Positions 28,700-37,208 of a DNA stretch of 64,000 nucleotides are shown in pieces. A model generated the notes under the pieces. The model was given only the letters and a program-made list of their open reading frames with translations. It ran no database searches and was not told where the DNA came from. The DNA is taken from contig JAHLLB010000013.1 of NCBI GenBank assembly GCA_020444425.1, positions 34,415-98,414 of the forward strand, given 5' to 3'. Both the position numbers and the translations under genes were made by a program. This stretch comes from a bacterium (GTDB lineage Bacteria > Electryoneota > Electryoneia > Electryoneales > Electryoneaceae). The number at the start of each line of letters is the position of its first letter. The stretch's first letter is position 1.

Positions 28700-29376
28700 C
28701 CGCTCACCACCTGGCCGTCACGGAGTTGAATGATGCGGTCGGCGCGGGTGACGACGTCCGGGTCATGCGTCGCGACCAGAGCGCTCGCGCCTTCCTCGGC
28801 GGTGATGGCTGCGAACAGGTTCATCACCCGTTCAGAGGCGGTGCTGTCGAGGTTGCCGGTGGGTTCGTCCGCCAGCACCAGCTTCGGGTGGTTGACCAGG
28901 GCGCGGGCGATGGCGGTCCGCTGGATCTCGCCCCCGGACAGCTCGTGCGGACGGTGATCGACACGAGGCACCATCCCGACCTTGTCGAGCAGCTCCCGGG
29001 CGCGATCCTGCGCCTGTTTCGTGCCCATCCCCGCCAGCTCGCCGGGCAACGCCACGTTCTCCAGCACCGTCAGCGCCGGCATCAAGTGGAAAAACTGGAA
29101 CACAATGCCGACCGTCGTGCGGCGGTACTGGTCCAGCTTGCTGTTCTCGAGGGTGTCGACACGCGTCCCGGCTACGTTAATTGTGCCGGAGGTGGGACGG
29201 TCAAACGCGCCGACGAGGTTGATCAAGGTCGATTTGCCGCAGCCAGAAGGGCCGGTCAGCACCGTCATTCCGGGGGGCAGGTCAAGAGTAAGGTCGTTTA
29301 CCGCGACAACCACACCACCACCGCCACGGTATTCCTTGCGCAACGTCGTAAGTCGGACAATCGGATCTATCGGCAT
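28696..29376 (-). CDS. LolD-like ABC transporter ATPase
   Basis: 226 aa. Walker [11 protein letters not shown] (residues 41-50), signature [15 protein letters not shown] and Walker [13 protein letters not shown] are intact, and the length fits the MacB/LolD subfamily. It powers the FtsX-like permease, whose gene overlaps its stop by four bases. It is the first gene of the operon that runs down to the porin at 21058. Its promoter must lie in 29377-29609, shared divergently with the metallo-hydrolase gene. Confidence 0.92.
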   Translation of the reverse strand: MPIDPIVRLTTLRKEYRGGGGVVVAVNDLTLDLPPGMTVLTGPSGCGKSTLINLVGAFDRPTSGTINVAGTRVDTLENSKLDQYRRTTVGIVFQFFHLMPALTVLENVALPGELAGMGTKQAQDRARELLDKVGMVPRVDHRPHELSGGEIQRTAIARALVNHPKLVLADEPTGNLDSTASERVMNLFAAITAEEGASALVATHDPDVVTRADRIIQLRDGQVVSG

Positions 29377-29609
29377 GATGAACCATCACCACGGGTTGAG
29401 TTGATACAGTGTATAAATACACGGCAAAGCGGATGCCGAATCTGCTCAGCCTGATCACCCTGCAGAGCGCTCCGGGTTCCCACCGTGGCGCCTTTCCGGA
29501 CGTGGTCAGGGAACACATTTTCAGATAAATACAGTTCTGTGATGTAAACTGGCCGTTTAACGTGTTACTTTTCAGAATTCCATTCGTCTCATGAACAGAC
29601 TCCCAGCCC

Positions 29610-30251
29610 ATGATTGTTGAACAGATTAAGACCGGCGGTGACCGGAATTTTGCGTACATCGCCGCAGACCCATCCTCGCACCTTGCCGCGGTGATCGATC
29701 CAAGTTATGCGCCACGTGTGGTGTACAACCGCTCGCTCGAACTCGGGCTGCAAATCCGGTATGTGTTGAATACGCACAGTCACCATGACCACACCAACGG
29801 CAACGACGAGATGCAGCAGCTGAGCGGACGAGGTGCGCTCGGCTACAAGATGACCGACCAGGATAGTGGTGTGCAGCTCGTTGATGGAGGTGATTTGCCG
29901 TTGGGCAGACTGGGTGTCAAGGTGATACACACACCCGGCCACACCGACGATTCAGTTTGTTTCCTGATCGGGGATGCGTTGTTTACCGGGGACACGCTGT
30001 TCGTCGGCAAGGTCGGCGGCACGGAGTTCGATAACGAAGCCAGAGCGGAGTTTCAGTCCCTGCGCGACAAATTGATGCGCTTGCCGGACGACACACGCGT
30101 CTTTCCCGGGCACGATGTCGGCGTCAAGCCGCATTCGACCATCGGACATGAGAAAGAGACCAATCCATTTCTGTTGCGGACTGATTTCGACAGCTTCCTC
30201 GAACTGAAAAAGAACTGGCTGGCGTATAAGGAAGAACACGGAATCGCGTAA
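29610..30251 (+). CDS. MBL-fold metallo-hydrolase (glyoxalase II / persulfide dioxygenase-like)
   Basis: 213 aa. The metal-binding motif THSHHDHTNG, then HTPGHT, FTGDTLFVGKVG and FPGHDVG, places it in the glyoxalase II/ETHE1 superfamily. The motif spacing is that of the short hydrolase form without a rhodanese domain. It should hydrolyse thioesters such as S-lactoylglutathione analogues or oxidise persulfides; the sequence alone does not decide. The next gene, a phosphatase, starts about 45 bp downstream and may be co-transcribed. Confidence 0.88.
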   Translation: MIVEQIKTGGDRNFAYIAADPSSHLAAVIDPSYAPRVVYNRSLELGLQIRYVLNTHSHHDHTNGNDEMQQLSGRGALGYKMTDQDSGVQLVDGGDLPLGRLGVKVIHTPGHTDDSVCFLIGDALFTGDTLFVGKVGGTEFDNEARAEFQSLRDKLMRLPDDTRVFPGHDVGVKPHSTIGHEKETNPFLLRTDFDSFLELKKNWLAYKEEHGIA

Positions 30252-30295
30252 GGTTGAGCAAACCGGCGAAAGAATGCCGCAGCGATGAAAGCGTC

Positions 30296-32875
30296 ATGAA
30301 AGATCGACCTTCGGTGAAAACGCGAATCTACCTCACCCTGCTCATCATCATCGGTGTCTGGATGAGCATCGGGATGTTCGTCTCTCTGGTGCGCGACAGC
30401 AGCAAGGTGGCGAACTGGGGGCGTTCCGGCGAATTCGAAACCGATATCGACATTTCCGGCGACGACAGCGTGCTGGTGTTTGACGATCTCGAGGCAGCCG
30501 ATTTCGCCGAGGGACGGATTCCCTCCGACGGCGACACCTTGCTGACGATCAACGGCCATCCTGCCACGGTTGCCGTTCGCGATTCGCTGGTGAACTTCGC
30601 CAAACCCGTCGGCTACCCGTTGGACATCACCTTCCAGCATAGCGGGCAACAGTACGACGCCGAAATGATCACGCGTCCGGTACCGCGCGGCCAGTTCTAC
30701 ATGATGCTCGGCATGCATGTGCTGCGCTTCCTGATCGGGTACACCTTCCTCGTCGTCGGTTTCATCGCATTGAGCCGTCAGTATGCCGCCGCCGGGGCGC
30801 GTGCGCTGGTGCTGTTCACCTTCGGCATGGCGTCCTTCGCCCTGTTCGCGATCAGCTACCTGAACGATTATTACATCAATGTCTGGGTTAACGCTCCGCC
30901 GTGGATTATCGATTCACTCAGCTTCTTCACCGTGTTCATCGGGGCGTTCTGGATCAACCTGAACCTGCTCTTCCCGCACAAGTCAAAGATCATGGAGCGG
31001 GCACCCTGGCTCGGGTACATGATCTGTTACGTCACCCCGATCCTGGTGTTCATCGTTGATCGGATGGGCGCGAGCTTCACTGATACCTTCGCTTCGATGA
31101 ATCTCGGCGTCCAGATGGCGATCGGGTTCACGTTGCTGTCGATCCACTACAGCCGTGCGCAAAGTGCGCTGGAAAAACGCCAGACGAAGCTGGTGCTGTA
31201 CGGCGCGGCGATTGCCTTCTCGCCGCTGCTGCTGATGCTGCTGATTTCGCTGCCCTTCCCGAATTACCTCAACCAGATGGGGCTCGAAGGCGCACTGCTG
31301 ATGCTGAACGTGGTGATGCTCTGCCTGCTGGCGATGCCGATCACCATCCTCTACGCCATCACACGTTACGGCCTGCTCGATGTCGAAGCGAAACTGCGCC
31401 GCGGCACACGACACTTCCTGATTACCGCCGGCGTGCTGGCGGCCTTCTTCACCATCGTCTACTTCGCCGGTGACCTGTTGATCGGCAATTTGCAAATGGA
31501 AAGCCGCACTCCGACGATCCTGATTGCGATGGTGCTGACCCTGGCAGTTCACCCAGCGCAACGGAAACTGACCGAGATTATCGAGCGCCAGTTTTACCCC
31601 GCCCGGTACCAGCTGAACGCAATGCTCGAGGATCTTACCGAGCGGCTGTCCTCGTTCCCCGACCGCGCCATGCTGTGGAAGCAGATCAGCTCACGGTTGC
31701 GGCATGCAGTCGGCGTTGAACGCGTGCTGCCGGTCATCCGTACCCAGGACAACCGTTTTACCGTGTTCCAGGGCGAGATCAGCCCGTTCACGATGAACGA
31801 TGACCTGATCAAACGGCTGGAAGGCGACCGCCGTCCGATCCTGCTCGACGAGGCGATGGCAAGCATGCGGATTCCGTTCACCGACGGCCAGATTCGCTGG
31901 ATCAGCCAAAACCAGGTCAACCTGCTGCTGCCGATGTTCGTGCGCGGACGGCTGGTCGGATTTGTCGCGCTGGGACGATCGACCCGCGGGCAGGACTACA
32001 CGCCGGAAATTGTCCAGAGCCTGCATTCGATGATGCAGCAGGTGGCGCTGAGCGCGGACAACCTGCGGCTGCTCGAAGACAACCTCGAAAAGAAGCGACT
32101 GGAAGAAGAACTCAAGCTTGCGCGCAGTATCCAGGAAGGCTTCCTGCCGCAAAACATTCCCGACACTCCGGGCCTCGACATCGGCGCGCGCAGCCGCTTC
32201 AGCCTTGAAGTGGCGGGCGACTACTTCGACGTGATCGCGCTGCCGGACAACCGAACCGTGATCGCGCTCGGGGATGTGTCCGGCAAGGGCGCGGGCGCCG
32301 CACTGATCATGGCCAACCTGCAGGCGAGTCTGCGGGCGCTGGTCAAGGTGAACGCCGACCTCGCCGCGCTGGTCGCCAGCATCAACGATATCATCTGCCA
32401 GAACACGCCGATCGAGGAGTACATCACCTTTGTCACTGGAATGTTTGACCCGAACACGTCCGCCTTCACCTACATCAACGCCGGACACAATCCACCACTG
32501 GTGTTCCGATCCACGGGTGAGGTTGAAACGCTGGACGAGGGCGGTATCGTTCTCGGCGTGATGCCGGGATTTGTCTACGACGTTGGCAAGGTCGAACTGC
32601 GAGACGGCGACCGGCTGTTCTTTTACACCGACGGCGTCTCGGAAGCGATGAACGCCAACGGAGAAGAGTTCGGCGAAGAACGCATCTACGACTTCCTCGC
32701 GAAGAACAACCAGCACAGCTGCAGCGGTGTGGTCGAGCATCTGGAAAACGAAGTGCTGCGCTTCCACGGCAAGCCGAACCTCGAGGACGACTGCACGATG
32801 GTGCTGGCCTTGGTTACCTCCAGCGACAAGGCAGTCGAGCTGGAAGTGGCCGACACGGCCGCACAACTGGCCTGA
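30296..32875 (+). CDS. Multi-helix membrane SpoIIE/RsbU-type Ser/Thr phosphatase
   Basis: 859 aa from ATG 30296; TTG 30254 would add 14 residues. The first helix is near residue 12-32. A periplasmic stretch to about 120 contains DTLLTINGHP, which suggests a PDZ-like fold. About seven helices follow to residue 420, then a GAF-like region and a coiled linker (NLEKKRLEEELKLARSIQEGFLP), then a PP2C domain: GDYFDVIAL, GDVSGKGAGAA, NAGHNPP, FFYTDGVSEA and DDCTMVLA with its metal Asp residues. Such phosphatases dephosphorylate anti-anti-sigma STAS proteins in partner switching. The STAS-like protein at 6789 is a possible but unproven partner. Confidence 0.9.
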   Translation: MKDRPSVKTRIYLTLLIIIGVWMSIGMFVSLVRDSSKVANWGRSGEFETDIDISGDDSVLVFDDLEAADFAEGRIPSDGDTLLTINGHPATVAVRDSLVNFAKPVGYPLDITFQHSGQQYDAEMITRPVPRGQFYMMLGMHVLRFLIGYTFLVVGFIALSRQYAAAGARALVLFTFGMASFALFAISYLNDYYINVWVNAPPWIIDSLSFFTVFIGAFWINLNLLFPHKSKIMERAPWLGYMICYVTPILVFIVDRMGASFTDTFASMNLGVQMAIGFTLLSIHYSRAQSALEKRQTKLVLYGAAIAFSPLLLMLLISLPFPNYLNQMGLEGALLMLNVVMLCLLAMPITILYAITRYGLLDVEAKLRRGTRHFLITAGVLAAFFTIVYFAGDLLIGNLQMESRTPTILIAMVLTLAVHPAQRKLTEIIERQFYPARYQLNAMLEDLTERLSSFPDRAMLWKQISSRLRHAVGVERVLPVIRTQDNRFTVFQGEISPFTMNDDLIKRLEGDRRPILLDEAMASMRIPFTDGQIRWISQNQVNLLLPMFVRGRLVGFVALGRSTRGQDYTPEIVQSLHSMMQQVALSADNLRLLEDNLEKKRLEEELKLARSIQEGFLPQNIPDTPGLDIGARSRFSLEVAGDYFDVIALPDNRTVIALGDVSGKGAGAALIMANLQASLRALVKVNADLAALVASINDIICQNTPIEEYITFVTGMFDPNTSAFTYINAGHNPPLVFRSTGEVETLDEGGIVLGVMPGFVYDVGKVELRDGDRLFFYTDGVSEAMNANGEEFGEERIYDFLAKNNQHSCSGVVEHLENEVLRFHGKPNLEDDCTMVLALVTSSDKAVELEVADTAAQLA

Positions 32876-32901
32876 TCTCAACGTTTAAGCCATGAATACA
32901 G

Positions 32902-32935
32902 AAAACCCGGATCCGATTGGACCCGGGTTTTTGAT
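32902..32935. terminator. Bidirectional terminator
   Basis: AAAACCCGG and CCGGGTTTT form a nine-bp stem and run into TTTTTG on the plus strand. It separates the phosphatase gene from the converging repeat-protein gene. Confidence 0.75.
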
Positions 32936-32953
32936 TCGCCCCGCTCTTCGCGG

Positions 32954-33910
32954 TTACCCGAACATGCGATACTGGTTGACCATCTTTTCCATCATCGCCT
33001 GTCCAAAGTCGATCACTTCATCACCACGGCGTTTCGGCGGCTTCTCGCGATCATCTTCGCCGGTACCATCCGGATCGTCGTCGAGCACCAGACCACCAGT
33101 TTCCAGCGTACTCACCGCCGGGTTGATGGAACCGGTTGCGCCGACGCTGTCACCACGACGTTTCGGCGGCTTCTCGCGGTCGTCGTCCGACCCGTTCGGA
33201 TCGTCGTCGAGCACCAGACCACCGGTTTCCAGCGTACTCACCGCCGGGTTGATGGAACCGGTTGCACCGACGCTGTCATCGCCACGGCGTTTCGGCGGCT
33301 TTTCGCGATCATCCTCACCGGTACCGCCCGGATCGTCATCCACGACCAAGCCACCCGTGGGAGCTGTCGCCGGATCGCCAGCCACAACCGCTACGCCATC
33401 GCCCGTCCGTTTCGGCGGCTTTTCACGGTCGTCGTCCAACGTACCCACGCCATCGCCGGTGCGTTTCGGCGGCTTTTCGCGGTCGTCATCCAACGTACCC
33501 ACACCGTCGCCGGTCCGTTTCGGCGGCTTCTCGCGGTCGTCGTCCAACGTACCCACGCCATCGCCGGTCCGTTTCGGCGGCTTCTCGCGGTCGTCGTCCA
33601 ACGTTCCCACGCCATCGCCGGTCCGTTTCGGCGGCTTTTCACGGTCGTCGTCCAACGTACCCACGCCGTCGCCGGTCCGTTTCGGCGGCTTTTCGCGGTC
33701 GTCGTCGGTGCCGTTCACCATCGCCCGGCCTTGCTCCGAAATCGCAACCGTATCCGTCTGCCGACGGAATCCCCATGCCTTCGCGTGATCGGGAACACCC
33801 CACCCCTTGGGAGCGTTTTGCCGAACCGCATTCTCCTGCTGCTCCTCAACCGGCGCAACCTGAGTCTGCAGCACACCCGTTTCCGCGCTTATGCCCTCGA
33901 GCATACTCAT
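32954..33910 (-). CDS. Repeat protein with nine DDREKPPKR units
   Basis: 318 aa, no signal peptide or membrane helix. Residues 1-68 are unique, with DTVAISEQGRAM, a pattern like that near the start of some motility- or FlgM-associated small proteins. Then six 18-residue units DDDREKPPKRTGDGVGTL follow in near-perfect 54-bp tandem. Three longer units of about 43 residues then carry DDREKPPKRRGD and GATGSINPAVSTLETGGLVLDDD. The core DDREKPPKR is strictly kept in all nine copies, alternating acidic and basic patches around a Pro-Pro bend. The protein ends in a helix (AMMEKMVNQYRMFG). I do not recognise the family. Its start lies near an AT-rich region (34060-34100) that may hold the promoter. 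Confidence 0.75.
   Translation of the reverse strand: MSMLEGISAETGVLQTQVAPVEEQQENAVRQNAPKGWGVPDHAKAWGFRRQTDTVAISEQGRAMVNGTDDDREKPPKRTGDGVGTLDDDREKPPKRTGDGVGTLDDDREKPPKRTGDGVGTLDDDREKPPKRTGDGVGTLDDDREKPPKRTGDGVGTLDDDREKPPKRTGDGVAVVAGDPATAPTGGLVVDDDPGGTGEDDREKPPKRRGDDSVGATGSINPAVSTLETGGLVLDDDPNGSDDDREKPPKRRGDSVGATGSINPAVSTLETGGLVLDDDPDGTGEDDREKPPKRRGDEVIDFGQAMMEKMVNQYRMFG
33211..33700 (-). repeat. 54-bp and longer tandem repeats inside the repeat protein
   Basis: The plus-strand motif CGTTTCGGCGGCTT occurs nine times between 33029 and 33690, spaced 54 bp apart for the six units from about 33408 on. The repeats are coding and in frame. Confidence 0.85.
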
Positions 33911-34106
33911 CTCCTCTAGTTTGAACGAGGCTATGTCTCTTCTTCCTTATCGGCTTGAGGGATCGTTTTGATGAATACAAAAGAGACGAAAGAGAGCAAT
34001 CGATGCGAGAAATCGACAAAAAAGCTTAGCAGTTTGTCAGCGAAACACCTGCAATAAGGTGATTGTGTATTCTTAGAATTAATATAATTATCATAAAATA
34101 GGCGGA

Positions 34107-34124
34107 GGTTTCCCGCAGGAAACC
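34107..34124 (-). terminator. Probable uppP terminator
   Basis: GGTTTCC and GGAAACC form a short stem around a four-base loop, about 45 bp past the uppP stop. The minus strand beyond is T/A-rich. Confidence 0.5.
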
Positions 34125-34168
34125 CCCAAAAACTCAAATCGCTACAAGCTTACTTGAAGAATCGAGAC

Positions 34169-34948
34169 TCAGGCAGGCAGGAAGATCAGGCCGATGATGC
34201 CGACAACCGCGGTGTAAATCACGAAAACATACAACTTGCGGCGGCGAATAATCCGCATCAGCACCTCGATGGCGATGTAGCCGCTGAACATGGCGACGAG
34301 GAAGCCTGCCACGGACGGGACCATCATATCGATGGGCAGTGCGACGAAGTCTTTGGCGTGCAACACAGCCGCGCCCAGAATTGCTGGAATCGCGAGCAGG
34401 AAGGAAAATCGTGCGGCGGTGTCACGATCCAGCCCGGCGAACAAACCGGCAGCGATGGTCGAACCGCTGCGGCTGACCCCCGGCATGATCGCCAGCCCCT
34501 GCAACGTGCCGATGAGCAACGCGTCAATGACACGAATGCCAGTCAAGCCACGCGTGCCTTGACGCACCCGTTCCGAGAGAAACAGGATCAGCGACGTGAA
34601 GAGCAGCCCAGCGGACGCATACTTCGGCGCGTCAAACATACTCTCGAAGAAATCCTTGAAGCCGAAGCCGATAATCGCCGTGGGCACCATCGCGATGATC
34701 AGCATCCAGCCGACACGCATCCCCCGTCCGCCACGGAAGAATCCGCCGATAATATCCGCCAGATCGCGACGGAAGTAGATCAATACCGCGACCAGGGTGC
34801 CGAGATGCACCGCAATTTCGAAGACAATGGAATCGTCCGAGATTCCCAGCAAGTGGTTGACCAGCACGAGGTGTCCGGACGAACTGATGGGTAGAAATTC
34901 GGTCAAGCCCTGGACGAGACCGAGCAGTAACGCCTGCCAGAGGGTCAT
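34169..34948 (-). CDS. uppP: Undecaprenyl-diphosphate phosphatase
   Basis: 259 aa, about eight membrane helices. TEFLPISSSGHL near residue 17 and the GVSRSGST motif near residue 160 are the two active-site motifs of UppP/BacA. The enzyme removes a phosphate from undecaprenyl diphosphate in the membrane, recycling the lipid carrier for peptidoglycan and polysaccharide synthesis; it can confer bacitracin tolerance. Its start overlaps the stop of the LpoA-like gene (ATGA), so both wall-related genes are co-translated. Confidence 0.95.
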   Translation of the reverse strand: MTLWQALLLGLVQGLTEFLPISSSGHLVLVNHLLGISDDSIVFEIAVHLGTLVAVLIYFRRDLADIIGGFFRGGRGMRVGWMLIIAMVPTAIIGFGFKDFFESMFDAPKYASAGLLFTSLILFLSERVRQGTRGLTGIRVIDALLIGTLQGLAIMPGVSRSGSTIAAGLFAGLDRDTAARFSFLLAIPAILGAAVLHAKDFVALPIDMMVPSVAGFLVAMFSGYIAIEVLMRIIRRRKLYVFVIYTAVVGIIGLIFLPA

Positions 34949-37152
34949 TCAGACGCTCCCGGTTGGGGAATTGCGTTCAAGGAATCAGCTTCGAGTTCGG
35001 CCCGGCGAGCAAGCGAATCCAGCGTCGCCGGCAGCAACGGTACCGCCCAGTCAGGCGGCGCAACGTCTGCCAGGCTGTCCGGCGTGACCAATCCCCGAAC
35101 CAACGGAGACGGGACACCGCCAAAAATGTCCATCAGCCACAGACCGCGTGCGACCGGAGTTTCATCGTCAAACACCTGCGATCCACTGGCCAGTTCGGCA
35201 CGTGTCATCCCGCGCAGCCCCATCGCCAGCGACAACGGTCCTTCGCGGACAATGTCCAGATCCGCGTCGGGTTTGTCCAGGCTGCCCCCGGTCATCGCGC
35301 ACAGGATGAGGCGGGTGGCGTCGTAGCCGTGCACATTCCACTGGCTCACCGCCGTGTTCAGCGAATCGCTGAGCTGCCCGTACAGGTCGAGCATCGGTTT
35401 GTTTTCCGCCCGCAGGAACATCGACGTGGTGAAGATCACCCGCTGCACGTATTGCTTGTGCCGCAGCAGTTCGGCGGGATCATGCCACGCGCTGTTGCCG
35501 AAACGGAAGGTGTTGAATTCGTAGAACGCGAACTGCGGTGCGAAGAACGGCAGCGTGCCCGGTTCAATCGGGAGATACAGGCCGTCGTACACATCCAACG
35601 CGATGGCATTGGAATCGACCTGACCGGTCTTGAATTCGATGGTCTGCCGTCCCTCGATCAGGTGCTGCTGCCACGCCTGTTCGAATTCCTCGTCCGGGAT
35701 GATCAGGCTGTCAATCGACTGGGACTGCAGCACGATCCTGTCATCGAGAGTGTCGACCACGGTCCAGCGCAATGAATCCACCCGGGCGTCAACCTCTACC
35801 AGTCCCAGGCTGTCAAGGGAGTTGGCGATCGAGTCCATGGTCGCGATCTTTTCCTCGATCAAATTTTCGAGAAAGACACGGCGGAATCCGATGGTCCGCA
35901 GGCTTTTGAACTGCACCGCGAGGCTGACACCTTCCTCCGGACGGTACCATTCCTGATCCAGCACCTCAACGTCTTCGCGTTCTTCCAGCACGCTGAGGAA
36001 TCCTGCGACGGTTTCGCGTCCACGGTCGGTAAACGGCGCGACGATACCGAACGTTTTCAGGCCGAGCACGTCGGTGGCATAGGTTGCGGCCAATTCACCT
36101 TCCAGCCGCCAGTCGGCAATGGTCCGCACGATACTCGGGCCAATCCCCTCCAATGCCGTGCGCCCTTCGCCGGGCAACATCACCGGCACACCCGCCGCCT
36201 GCGCCTCGACCGCAGCAGGGACAATCAAATTCTCCGGCCCGGCCGCGATCAGCGCCCAGATCCCGTAGTCTCGCACCAACTCACGGGCAGCCATCGCCGC
36301 ACGAGCGGGCTCGTTGGCGACATGCATGATCTCGAGCGTGACTGGCTCGCCGCCGTCCATCTCCCACAGGTCCAACGCCGCCTGAATCCCGGCGAGAAAC
36401 TCTTCCGCCGGTTCCCAGCCGCTGTCTTCGTCCGGGATCAGGATACCTACGGTCGGTGTTTCAGCGGACACCGGCAGCAGGTGACGCAACGCCCGGCGAG
36501 TGCCCTCGGATCGTGCGAGCAGCATCAGTTCATTGGCACGGTATGCGGCGGGACCGTCCAACAGTTCGTCAAGGTGGGCGAGGGCATCTTCTTCGACATC
36601 ACGCGCCGGATTGCTGTCGAGCACGGCGACCAGTTCTTTCGCGGCCTCGGCGTAATCACCGCGCGCCTGATGCACGGTCGCGAGCAGATAATGAGCATCC
36701 GCGCGGTAGGGCGAGTCGTCCTCGGCAGCGTCGAGCACACTGTAGCCACGCTGCAATGCGTCACCGGCACGGTTCAACGCCAGTTCAGCACGCCCGGCGA
36801 GCAAACGCGCCGCCAGGGCATATTCGCTGCTCGAGTTGAGCACGAGATAGTTTTCCGTCGCGCTGAGTGCGCCCCTGGCGTTGCCCTCTTCCAACATGGT
36901 CGTCGCCAGCGCAAGGTCGCGCGGCAAGTCCTGCGCGAAGCCCGATGAGACCACAAACACGACGAGAACAAGCGCCAGCAAGGCCGCGTTGGCGAAGCCA
37001 ACACAGGCAAGACCTCTGGTCCGGCGCTGGTCATCCGCGTTGGCGAAGCCAACACGGGCAAGACCTCTGGTCCAGCGCTGCTCATCCGCGTTGGCGAAGC
37101 CAACACGGGCAAGACTGTTGGTACGACTGGTATACCGGTTCCGCAAAATCAC
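34945..37152 (-). CDS. LpoA-like periplasmic-binding-fold protein with TPR region and repeat-made N-terminus
   Basis: About 735 aa from GTG 37152, which has a purine-rich GGGGGTAGAGGG directly upstream. The first roughly 45 residues are three copies of LARVGFANADxQR produced by the tandem palindrome at 36985-37114. A signal-like hydrophobic run follows (ALLALVLVVFVVSSGFAQ), then TPR-like helices (about residues 70-200), then a type 1 periplasmic-binding domain starting TVGILIPDEDSGW and covering GPENLIVPAAVEAQAAGVPV. This arrangement is that of LpoA-like activators of penicillin-binding proteins. A charged insertion (IATMDSIANSLDSLGLVEVD) lies in the middle. It is coupled to uppP. Confidence 0.7.
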   Translation of the reverse strand: MILRNRYTSRTNSLARVGFANADEQRWTRGLARVGFANADDQRRTRGLACVGFANAALLALVLVVFVVSSGFAQDLPRDLALATTMLEEGNARGALSATENYLVLNSSSEYALAARLLAGRAELALNRAGDALQRGYSVLDAAEDDSPYRADAHYLLATVHQARGDYAEAAKELVAVLDSNPARDVEEDALAHLDELLDGPAAYRANELMLLARSEGTRRALRHLLPVSAETPTVGILIPDEDSGWEPAEEFLAGIQAALDLWEMDGGEPVTLEIMHVANEPARAAMAARELVRDYGIWALIAAGPENLIVPAAVEAQAAGVPVMLPGEGRTALEGIGPSIVRTIADWRLEGELAATYATDVLGLKTFGIVAPFTDRGRETVAGFLSVLEEREDVEVLDQEWYRPEEGVSLAVQFKSLRTIGFRRVFLENLIEEKIATMDSIANSLDSLGLVEVDARVDSLRWTVVDTLDDRIVLQSQSIDSLIIPDEEFEQAWQQHLIEGRQTIEFKTGQVDSNAIALDVYDGLYLPIEPGTLPFFAPQFAFYEFNTFRFGNSAWHDPAELLRHKQYVQRVIFTTSMFLRAENKPMLDLYGQLSDSLNTAVSQWNVHGYDATRLILCAMTGGSLDKPDADLDIVREGPLSLAMGLRGMTRAELASGSQVFDDETPVARGLWLMDIFGGVPSPLVRGLVTPDSLADVAPPDWAVPLLPATLDSLARRAELEADSLNAIPQPGASE
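36985..37114 (-). repeat. Three tandem CGCG...ACACGGGCA palindromes (51-bp period)
   Basis: Copies at 36985-37012, 37036-37063 and 37087-37114, each with GTTGGC/GCCAAC stems around GAA and then ACACGGGCAAGA (ACACAGGCAAGA in the first). The 51-bp unit equals 17 codons, so the reading frame is kept. A further single copy is at 39793-39820. Confidence 0.85.
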
Positions 37153-37208
37153 CCCTCTACCCCCTACTCCCGCTCTACCTGGTCCGATCACCCGCTCCGA
37201 CTCGACCG

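Noticed and set aside
31691..32881. Minus-strand frame opposite the SpoIIE phosphatase
   Set aside because: Antisense shadow; the phosphatase has intact PP2C motifs.
33211..33700. Regular 54-bp repeats as a CRISPR array
   Set aside because: The repeats are contiguous, coding and in frame, with no unique spacers and no cas genes.
36985..37114. Three regular repeats as a CRISPR array
   Set aside because: Only three copies with near-identical intervening DNA; the same palindrome occurs singly elsewhere.
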